Positions 1-5,274 of a stretch of DNA of 5,565 nt are shown here, in pieces. Position 1 is the stretch's first letter; every line of letters starts with the position of its first letter. Below the pieces are notes generated by a model that did no database searches, was not told the origin of the DNA, and saw only the letters and a program-made list of their open reading frames with translations. Origin of the DNA: Deltaproteobacteria bacterium. Lineage in GTDB: Bacteria > Myxococcota_A > UBA796 > UBA2385. The stretch lies in the NCBI GenBank assembly GCA_016845285.1, contig JAERSX010000850.1, positions 1-5,565 on the forward strand, read 5' to 3'. Position numbers and translations under genes: made by a program.

Positions 1-65
1 ATGTAGAAGCTGGTGCGTCCGGGTGTGCGGGGGGCCTCTCGTGGGGTACAAGCCCGCCTCTCACC

Positions 66-70
66 AAGGA
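66..70 (+). promoter_or_regulatory. Ribosome binding site of the outer-membrane protein gene
   Basis: AAGGA lies seven bases before the ATG at 78. It decides the start, because the reading frame is open back to position 3 of the window. An out-of-frame ATG at 70-72 overlaps this site and is too close to use it. A signal peptide beginning exactly at the ATG at 78 supports the same choice. No -35/-10 pair that I would trust is visible in the 77-base leader, so the promoter may lie before the window. Confidence 0.7.
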
Positions 71-77
71 TGCATCC

Positions 78-740
78 ATGCGTTTCGTCCCCATGATCTC
101 GCTGCTCGCCGCCGGCCTCCTCGTCCCCTCGGTGGCCCAGGCGGAAGACAACAATCTGAGGTTCAAGGTGGACACTGCCGTGTTCTCCATCGACACCTTC
201 GGCAGCACGACCGAGAGTGGCAGTGACGAGGTGGAGGGAAGCATCACCAGCTCGGGCCTGAGCCTGGGCGGTGCCCCCGCGCGCCTCTACGGCGGCTACA
301 AGGTGGGCAAGGGCCTCGAGCTCGGCGCTGCCGTCGAGGTGGGCATGCGGTCGAGTAGCTACAAGACCTCGATGACCACCTCTGGCACCACCGTGGACGA
401 CGACGGCGATCTCAGCACCGACTCCCGGTTCGGCCTGCTCGCCTGCTTCAGCTGGAACAAGGCCATCGGCGATGGCATGGGCTTCTACGCTCAGCCCAAG
501 GCTGGCTTGTTCAACGTCAAGTCCGAGCCCGACACGGGCGACAGCACCGCCAGCAAGTACATCCTCTTCGGCGCCGAGGCAGGCTTGCACATCAACGTGG
601 TGGGCAAGGCCAGCATCGAGGTGGGTGCCGAGTACCTCGGCGGCACCGGTAGCTCCTACGTCGACGACGACAAGGTCGACGACACCTCGCTGAGCGCCAG
701 CCTCATCTCGCTGCGCACGGGCGCTCGCATCAAGTTCTGA
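78..740 (+). CDS. Small outer-membrane beta-barrel protein
   Basis: This 220-residue protein is probably an outer-membrane beta-barrel. Residues 1-22 form a signal peptide: a basic start (MRF), a hydrophobic core (about 7-17) and an AQA cleavage motif at 20-22, leaving a mature chain of about 198 residues. The mature part has alternating polar/hydrophobic stretches typical of barrel strands (for example LELGAAVEVGM, GFYAQPKAGLF, ASIEVGAEYL, SLISLRTGARIKF). It ends in Phe, the usual C-terminal signal read by the barrel assembly machinery. The size fits an eight-stranded barrel of the OmpA-like/OmpW-like porin-fold class. Asp-rich segments (VDDDGDLSTD near 110-119, YVDDDKVDD near 194-202) probably form surface loops that may bind cations. 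No specific family or ligand can be named. It lies 24 bases before the hydrolase gene, so co-transcription is possible. The class is fairly certain; the function is unknown. Confidence 0.85.
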   Translation: MRFVPMISLLAAGLLVPSVAQAEDNNLRFKVDTAVFSIDTFGSTTESGSDEVEGSITSSGLSLGGAPARLYGGYKVGKGLELGAAVEVGMRSSSYKTSMTTSGTTVDDDGDLSTDSRFGLLACFSWNKAIGDGMGFYAQPKAGLFNVKSEPDTGDSTASKYILFGAEAGLHINVVGKASIEVGAEYLGGTGSSYVDDDKVDDTSLSASLISLRTGARIKF

Positions 741-764
741 GCCCGCTGCGCTTCAGGGATCTAA

Positions 765-1607
765 ATGACCACCGACACCCCTGTCATGCGGCGGGCGAAC
801 GGGATCGACCTCGCGTGCCTCGAGGCAGGAGAGGGTCCGCTGGTGGTGTTGCTCCACGGCTTTCCCGACACCGCGACCAGCTGGGATCCCATCCGGGCCA
901 CCCTGGCTGCGCGTGGTTTTCACGTCGTGGCGCCCTACCTCCGGGGCTACGACCCCAGCGGAATCCCTGACTCCGATGCCACAGCCGAGGATCTCGGTCG
1001 TGACGTGCTCGGCCTCCTCGACGATCTCGATGTCGAGAAGGCGCGCATCGTTGGCCACGACTGGGGAGCGCTGGCTGCCCATGCCGCCGTGGGGCTGGCC
1101 GAGGAGCGCTTCAGCCACCTCGCCACCCTCGCCATCCCCCACCCAGCGGGCTTCAAGCCGGGGCTCGGAGACGCGTGGCGGGTACGGCACTTCGCTCACT
1201 ACAAGCTGGCCGGTGCCCCCAACCGCTTCGTGGCAGGGGACTGGAAGGGCCTGAAGACCATCTTGGCCCGCTGGTCGCCCACATGGGACGTGCCCGAGGA
1301 CGAGTTCGACGACCTGAGGCGGGCCTTCTCCAAGACCGAGAGCCTCGACGCCGCCTTCGGCTACTACCGAGCCCTCTCGCTGACCCCGCCCCGCTTCCTC
1401 CGCAAGAAGCTCTCCCTGGCCACGCTGGCCATCTGTGGTGAGCATGACGGCACCGTGACGCCGAGCGCCTTCGAGACGGCCCGCAGCCGCTACAAGGGTG
1501 CTTATGAGGTGGCGGTGGTGCCGGCTGGGCACTTCCCCCACCGGGAGTGCACAGAGCAGGTGACTCAGCTCCTCGTCGACTTCCTCGAAACAGCGGAGGC
1601 AGCATGA
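765..1607 (+). CDS. Alpha/beta hydrolase, epoxide-hydrolase type
   Basis: This 280-residue cytoplasmic alpha/beta-fold hydrolase has no signal peptide. Seen in the sequence: an oxyanion-hole motif HGFP at residues 31-34; a nucleophile elbow GHDWG at 97-101, making Asp99 the nucleophile; a likely acid Asp228 in CGEHDG; and a likely base His256 in PAGHFPH. Asp in the elbow together with HGxP is the pattern of soluble epoxide hydrolases. Serine esterases have GxSxG, and haloalkane dehalogenases usually have HGNP. The cap region (about 130-215) carries Tyr146 and the pair Tyr200/Tyr201 (GYYRAL), candidates for the ring-opening cap tyrosines. The product would be a vicinal diol if the substrate is an epoxide, but some relatives have other activities. 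The ATG at 765 follows AGGGA (755-759) at five bases. The stop codon overlaps the next start as ATGA, which suggests translational coupling to the oxygenase. Confidence 0.9.
   Translation: MTTDTPVMRRANGIDLACLEAGEGPLVVLLHGFPDTATSWDPIRATLAARGFHVVAPYLRGYDPSGIPDSDATAEDLGRDVLGLLDDLDVEKARIVGHDWGALAAHAAVGLAEERFSHLATLAIPHPAGFKPGLGDAWRVRHFAHYKLAGAPNRFVAGDWKGLKTILARWSPTWDVPEDEFDDLRRAFSKTESLDAAFGYYRALSLTPPRFLRKKLSLATLAICGEHDGTVTPSAFETARSRYKGAYEVAVVPAGHFPHRECTEQVTQLLVDFLETAEAA
1595..1599 (+). promoter_or_regulatory. Ribosome binding site fixing the oxygenase start at 1604
   Basis: GGAGG sits four bases before the ATG at 1604, inside the last codons of the hydrolase gene. The frame is open further upstream to a GTG at 1547, but that start would overlap the hydrolase by 61 bases, lacks a spaced Shine-Dalgarno sequence, and adds 19 residues with no family resemblance. 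Confidence 0.75.
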
Positions 1608-3094
1608 AGAACGGCCCCGTCACGCTACGACATCCCAAGGCCTTGTCCCCGACGGGGCTGCCCCCGACCGATGCGCCTGCCTGGATCGAGGGGATCGACA
1701 ATCCCTACCTCCACGGCCTGTTCGCGCCGACCACCGTCGAGGTCGCGCCCCGCTCGCTGCCCGTCGAGGGCACCTTGCCCCGCGACCTCCACGGCGCCTA
1801 CTTCCGCAACGGACCAAACAACCAGTTTCCGCCTCGCAACCGGTACCACTGGTTCGACGGCGACGGCATGGTGCAGGGGTTGTGGTTCGAAGACGGGAAG
1901 GCCCGCTATGGCAGCCGCATGATCGGCACCTGGGGGCTGGCCCAGGAAGAGCAGGCGGGCTCCGCCATCTGGCCCGGTGTGCTCGGCCCCTTCGACTTCA
2001 GCCTGAAGGGCGGGCCCCTCAAGGACACCGCGAACACCGACCTCATCGTGCACGAAGGGCGCCTGCTCGCCAGCTGGTACCAGTCGGGCCGGCTCTACGT
2101 GCTGGACCCGTGGACCCTCGAGACCCACGGAGGCGAGGACTTCGGCCGACAGGTGCGGGTGCCTGTCTCGGCCCACCCGAAGCTCGACCCACGCACCGGC
2201 GAGCTGCTGTTCTTCGGCTACACCGAGACAGCTCCCTACATGCGCTACGGCGTGGTGCGCACCGACGGCAGCGTCCACCTGGTCGACATCACCCTGCCCG
2301 GGCGTCGCTTCCCCCACGACATGGGCGTCACCGACCGCTTCAGCGTGCTCCATGACTTCCCGGTCTTCTACGACCCGAGGTTGTTTGCGAAGACCGGCAA
2401 GCGCGTGCCGCTCTTCCAGCGCGACGTGCCCACACGCTTCGGGGTCATCCCCCGCTTCGGCACAGACGCCGATGTGCAGTGGTTCGAGTTCGAGCCCTGC
2501 TACATGCTCCACGTGGTCAACTGCTGGGAGGAGGGAGACACGGTGGTGATGGTGGGCCACCGGCAGCCGGACCCCACCCTGCGGCCCGATCCGGCCGACG
2601 GGCCCATCGGCTCGATGCTCTCGGGCTTGCACATCCGCACCGAGCTTCACGAGTGGCGGATGGACACGGCGACGGGGGAGGGGAGCGAGCGGGTCCTCGA
2701 TCCCGAGAACACCGAGTTCCCCACCATCGCCCCGGACGACTTCGGCCGGAACGGGCGCTACGCCTACCTCACGGCCTTGCCTCACGAGATCCCCGCCACT
2801 TTCGACGGTCTCGTCAAGTACGACCTCCACCGTGGAGCGCACAGTCGCTTCATGTACGGCGCGGGTGTCTTCGGCAGCGAGGCTCCCTTCGCACCGCGGG
2901 TCGGTGCCACGGGAGACGACGACGGCTACCTGCTCAGCATCGTCACCGACGCCCGTGACTGGTCGAGCGCATGCCTCGTCTTTTCCGCCCAAGACCTCGC
3001 GGCCGGTCCCATCGCGCGGGTGCCCCTGCCGAACCGGGTACCCGCAGGCTTCCACGCTACCTGGATGCGCGGTGAGGAGCTCCGTCCCCGATGA
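1604..3094 (+). CDS. Carotenoid cleavage oxygenase family protein (non-haem iron)
   Basis: This 496-residue protein is a complete member of the carotenoid cleavage oxygenase family, seven-bladed beta-propellers that use Fe(II) and O2 to cut a C=C bond into two carbonyls. The four iron-binding histidines are recognisable: His191 (SAHPKLDP), His238 (FPHDMGV), His303 (YMLHVVN) and His484 (GFHATWM). Two second-shell glutamates also appear: Glu371 (TEFPTI) and Glu426 (GSEAPFAP). The third, usually within a WE-G motif after the ANT segment, seems to be Tyr159 (SWYQSG). FDGDGMV at 84-90 and DTANTD at 141-146 are further family motifs. Substrates in the family include apocarotenoids, carotenoids and stilbene-type phenolics. 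Tyr102 (KARYGS) and lysines 135/140 lie where stilbene-cleaving members hold phenol-contacting residues, but this is a weak hint. The gene overlaps the hydrolase by ATGA and is followed by a lipocalin-like protein and an aldehyde dehydrogenase, which fits the production of aldehydes. The family is certain; the substrate is open. Confidence 0.95.
   Translation: MKNGPVTLRHPKALSPTGLPPTDAPAWIEGIDNPYLHGLFAPTTVEVAPRSLPVEGTLPRDLHGAYFRNGPNNQFPPRNRYHWFDGDGMVQGLWFEDGKARYGSRMIGTWGLAQEEQAGSAIWPGVLGPFDFSLKGGPLKDTANTDLIVHEGRLLASWYQSGRLYVLDPWTLETHGGEDFGRQVRVPVSAHPKLDPRTGELLFFGYTETAPYMRYGVVRTDGSVHLVDITLPGRRFPHDMGVTDRFSVLHDFPVFYDPRLFAKTGKRVPLFQRDVPTRFGVIPRFGTDADVQWFEFEPCYMLHVVNCWEEGDTVVMVGHRQPDPTLRPDPADGPIGSMLSGLHIRTELHEWRMDTATGEGSERVLDPENTEFPTIAPDDFGRNGRYAYLTALPHEIPATFDGLVKYDLHRGAHSRFMYGAGVFGSEAPFAPRVGATGDDDGYLLSIVTDARDWSSACLVFSAQDLAAGPIARVPLPNRVPAGFHATWMRGEELRPR
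3074..3079 (+). promoter_or_regulatory. Shine-Dalgarno-like GAGGAG before the ATG at 3091
   Basis: GAGGAG lies in the last codons of the oxygenase gene, eleven bases before an ATG (3091-3093) that overlaps the oxygenase stop as ATGA. The spacing is slightly long but usable. It gives the micro-ORF at 3091, or a longer form of the lipocalin-like gene if the G-run varies, a better initiation signal than the annotated GTG at 3138 has. Confidence 0.45.
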
Positions 3095-3141
3095 GTGGCA
3101 GCCCTCAGCCGCAGCGACACCACCTCTGGGGGGGGGCGTGA
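3091..3141 (+). CDS. Possible 16-residue leader/coupling ORF between oxygenase and lipocalin-like genes
   Basis: The reading frame ATG..TGA encodes the 16-residue peptide MSGSPQPQRHHLWGGA. Its ATG overlaps the oxygenase stop (ATGA, 3091-3094) and its TGA overlaps the next start (GTGA, 3138-3141). Translation through it would therefore bring ribosomes from the oxygenase stop to the lipocalin-like start. The peptide itself resembles nothing I know. It could be a real coupling ORF. It could also be the true N-terminus of the next gene, separated by a one-base error or slippage in the G-run at 3128-3136. Chance is a third possibility, since such a short frame is easily open. No codon-level evidence can separate these. 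Confidence 0.3.
   Translation: MSGSPQPQRHHLWGGA
3128..3136 (+). repeat. Homopolymer run of nine G
   Basis: Nine consecutive G occur ten bases before the GTG start of the lipocalin-like gene. One extra G would put the ATG at 3091 in frame with that gene. Runs of this kind are prone to replication slippage and to base-calling or assembly error. Confidence 0.9.
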
Positions 3142-3599
3142 GTGCGCTGACGACCGACGATCTGGTCGGAACCTGGACCCTGTTGGACCTCGTCATCGAG
3201 GGGCCCGGTGGGGAGCTGAGGCGGCCCCTGGGAGCATCGCCGCGCGGAGTGCTTGTCTACGGGGGCGACGGAACCGTCTCGGCCATGTTGGCGGCGGCCT
3301 CGCGGGGCTCCCTGGGCCCTGGGGGACTCGAGGAGGCCTACAGCGCCGACGAAGCTGCCAAGGCAGCAGCCTTCGACAGCTTCATGGCCTACGCCGGGCG
3401 CTGGCGGCTCCAGGGAGACGCCGTGTTCCACGATGTCTTCTTGTCCTCGGCGCCTGAAGCCGAGGGGCAGACCCTGGTGCGTCGGGTCGAGCGGACTCCG
3501 ACGGGCATGGCCCTCCGCTACGTGCGCATGGGCCGCAGTGGACGGCCATGGACCTACCGCCTGACCTGGACGCGGGCCTCGGAGATGACAGGTGAGTGA
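3138..3599 (+). CDS. Lipocalin-like domain protein
   Basis: This 153-residue protein matches the bacterial/fungal lipocalin-like domain family (the Lipocalin_5 type) over nearly its whole length. It has the opening LVGTW at 9-13; PRG-L-Y--DG--SAML at about 35-51, a pattern typical of the family; FMAYAGRW at 82-89; and GDAVFHDV at 93-100, where the family has a conserved His. There is no signal peptide, so it is probably cytoplasmic. The fold suggests binding of a small hydrophobic molecule, but members are mostly uncharacterised, and a catalytic or detoxifying role is equally possible. The GTG at 3138 puts LVGTW at the usual distance from the N-terminus. However, it has only a G-run upstream, not a proper Shine-Dalgarno sequence, so initiation probably depends on coupling or on an upstream start at 3091. 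It overlaps the dehydrogenase gene by eight bases. Its place between oxygenase and dehydrogenase invites the idea that it carries the cleavage product. Confidence 0.85.
   Translation: MSALTTDDLVGTWTLLDLVIEGPGGELRRPLGASPRGVLVYGGDGTVSAMLAAASRGSLGPGGLEEAYSADEAAKAAAFDSFMAYAGRWRLQGDAVFHDVFLSSAPEAEGQTLVRRVERTPTGMALRYVRMGRSGRPWTYRLTWTRASEMTGE
3581..3584 (+). promoter_or_regulatory. Ribosome binding site for the GTG start at 3592
   Basis: GGAG lies seven bases before the GTG at 3592. An in-frame TGA at 3586-3588 is only two codons upstream, so no earlier start is possible in this frame. The site sits inside the last codons of the lipocalin-like gene. Confidence 0.7.
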
Positions 3600-5274
3600 G
3601 CTGTTCGAGCAGTGGCGCGGGCGACTGGAGTCAGCGGTCCGTGCCACCGAGGAGCGGGGCTACTGGAGTCCCTTCTCGGAGTCGGCGAGTCGCCGCCACC
3701 ACCCTGACGGAGCGCGGGCAGCTGGGCAAGCGGCCTTCGAGGCCTGTCTGGGCCAGCGCTTTGAGCTCTCACAGCCGGGCGAGTGTGACCGGGTGGGTGA
3801 AGAGGTCTCGCCCTTCACCCAGCAGCCGCTCGGTGTCAGCTACCCGCGCTGTTCCCCGGATGCGCTGGTGCAGGCCGCTCGCGCTGCCTTGCCGGCTTGG
3901 CGGGATGCTGGTGTGCAAGCGCGGGTGGGCTGCTGCATGGAGATCCTCGGCGCCTGGGAGGCTCAGGTCTTCGCCAACGCCTTCGCCACCATGCACACCG
4001 CTGGGCAGACCTTCCGCATGGCCTTCGCAGGCAGCGGGGCCAACAGCTTGGATCGAGGCCTCGAGGCCGTGGCCATGGCCTGGAAGGCCATGTCGACCGT
4101 GCCGGTCAGCAGCGTGTTTCGCCGGAGCTTCGGTGGCCCCGAGGTGGTGCTCGACAAGCGCTATCGCCTGGTGCCGCGTGGGGTCGCTGTGGTGATCAGC
4201 TGCGGCAGCTATCCGGCGTGGAATGCCTGGCCGGCGGTGCTGGCGAACCTGGCCACGGGCAACCCGGTGGTGGTCAAGCCCCACCCCCGCACTGTCCTCC
4301 CAGTGGCGCTGGCCGTGCGCGCGGCTCGCGAGGTCCTCGTGGCCTCTGGCCACTCCCCAGATCTCATCTCTCTGGCGGTCGACACCCTGGCTGAGCCGGG
4401 CACGGTGGCGCTGGCCCAGCATCCGGCGGTTCGTATCGTCGACTTCACGGGGAGTCCGGCGTTCGGCGCCTGGCTGCAGTCCAGCTGCCCTCAGGCCCAG
4501 GTGTTCACCGAGACTGCTGGGTGCAACGCGGTGGTGTTGGAGTCTGCGCTGGCCCTCCCACCGGTGGGCATCGCGCTGGCGCAGGGGTTGAGCATCTTCA
4601 GCGCTCAGATGTGCACCGCGGCCCAGAACATCTTCGTGCCTCGTGACGGAATCAGAGTGGGCGAGGCGCGTGTGAGTCTCGATGAGATCGTGGCTCACGT
4701 TGTGTCGCGTGTCGACGGGATGGTGGCGGCACACGGTCCGGATCTCTGTGGGGCCGTGCAGGATCCGCACATGGCTGGGCGTCTCGCCGCGCTCGGGGAC
4801 GAGCCTCGGGTGACGGTCGCCCGACCGAGCGGGACCTACGCGCATCCCACCTGGCCCCAGGCACGCACGGTGACCCCTGCGGTCCTCCGAGTCGATGCCG
4901 ATGCGCGTGACCTCTACGCGCGCGAGCACTTCGGTCCGGTCGCCTTCTTCATCGCCTGTGAGGACCGGGACCATGCGCTGGCTTGTGCCACCCGAGATGC
5001 CCGTGAGCACGGGGCCATCGCCAGCTACCTCTACTCGGTGGATGTGGCATGGCGTGAGCAGGCCGTGGATGCCTTCCTCGATGCGGGGGCGTCGGTGGGC
5101 TGCAACCTGCTGGGTCAGCTCCCCATCAACTACGCCGCCGCATACAGCGACTTCCACGTGACCGGCCTCGACCCCGCCGGCACCGCTTGTCTCACCGACC
5201 TCGCCTTCGTCGCCCGTCGCTTCGGCGTGGTTCAGGCCAAGGTGGAGCGACCGCGCTCGGAGAACCCATCGTGA
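3592..5274 (+). CDS. paaN: PaaN-family aldehyde dehydrogenase
   Basis: This 560-residue protein is full length for the PaaN type of aldehyde dehydrogenase, annotated in phenylacetate degradation clusters as acting on a ring-opened semialdehyde. The N-terminal part (ERGYWSPF at about 21-28, then VSPFTQQPLGVSYPR) is the characteristic PaaN lead-in. The NAD(P)-binding and catalytic parts carry Asn211 (AWNAWP), Lys229 (VVVKPHP), FTGSPAFG at 285-292, the general base Glu307 (FTETAGCN) and the nucleophile Cys341 (SAQMCTAAQN). The Glu-Cys spacing of 34 is the classical one. EHFGPV and NYAAAYSDFHVTG near the C-terminus also fit the family. It has no fused MaoC hydratase domain, unlike PaaZ. The GTG start overlaps the lipocalin-like gene by eight bases, and the end overlaps the thiolase by four. 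In this operon it may oxidise aldehydes made by the oxygenase rather than serve classical phenylacetate breakdown. The family assignment is strong; the substrate is inferred. Confidence 0.92.
   Translation: MSELFEQWRGRLESAVRATEERGYWSPFSESASRRHHPDGARAAGQAAFEACLGQRFELSQPGECDRVGEEVSPFTQQPLGVSYPRCSPDALVQAARAALPAWRDAGVQARVGCCMEILGAWEAQVFANAFATMHTAGQTFRMAFAGSGANSLDRGLEAVAMAWKAMSTVPVSSVFRRSFGGPEVVLDKRYRLVPRGVAVVISCGSYPAWNAWPAVLANLATGNPVVVKPHPRTVLPVALAVRAAREVLVASGHSPDLISLAVDTLAEPGTVALAQHPAVRIVDFTGSPAFGAWLQSSCPQAQVFTETAGCNAVVLESALALPPVGIALAQGLSIFSAQMCTAAQNIFVPRDGIRVGEARVSLDEIVAHVVSRVDGMVAAHGPDLCGAVQDPHMAGRLAALGDEPRVTVARPSGTYAHPTWPQARTVTPAVLRVDADARDLYAREHFGPVAFFIACEDRDHALACATRDAREHGAIASYLYSVDVAWREQAVDAFLDAGASVGCNLLGQLPINYAAAYSDFHVTGLDPAGTACLTDLAFVARRFGVVQAKVERPRSENPS
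5259..5262 (+). promoter_or_regulatory. Ribosome binding site for the thiolase GTG start
   Basis: GGAG lies eight bases before the GTG at 5271, within the last codons of the dehydrogenase gene. It supports the GTGA overlap as the real start of the thiolase. Confidence 0.65.

Noticed and set aside
23..226. 67-codon frame overlapping the leader and signal peptide
   Set aside because: It is out of frame with the signal peptide, Arg/Pro-rich, and has no supporting ribosome binding site.
741..764. Terminator between the outer-membrane gene and the hydrolase
   Set aside because: The gap is only 24 bases, with no stem-loop followed by a T-run.
1053..1067. Haloalkane dehalogenase as an identity for the hydrolase
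   Set aside because: Asp-Trp in the elbow is shared with dehalogenases, but the oxyanion motif is HGFP, not HGNP, and the cap tyrosines fit epoxide hydrolases better.
753..1541. Antisense open frame (262 codons) opposite the hydrolase gene
   Set aside because: The + strand frame has a full catalytic triad; the reverse translation shows no family features.
1547..1603. Upstream extension of the oxygenase to a GTG at 1547
   Set aside because: It would overlap the hydrolase by 61 bases and lacks a spaced Shine-Dalgarno sequence. The ATG at 1604 has GGAGG and an ATGA overlap.
2832..3137. Upstream extension of the lipocalin-like gene to 2832
   Set aside because: The frame is open only as a shadow of the oxygenase. 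The Ser/Arg/Pro-rich translation is not part of the domain, which begins just after 3138.
1625..3196. Long antisense open frame (523 codons) opposite the oxygenase gene
   Set aside because: High-GC genes routinely leave a reverse frame open. The translation is low in recognisable motifs, while the + strand carries a complete enzyme with all iron ligands.
3769..5157. Long antisense open frame (462 codons) opposite the dehydrogenase gene
   Set aside because: It mirrors the codon positions of a well-recognised dehydrogenase, has a His/Arg-rich translation, and has no domain or plausible start signal.
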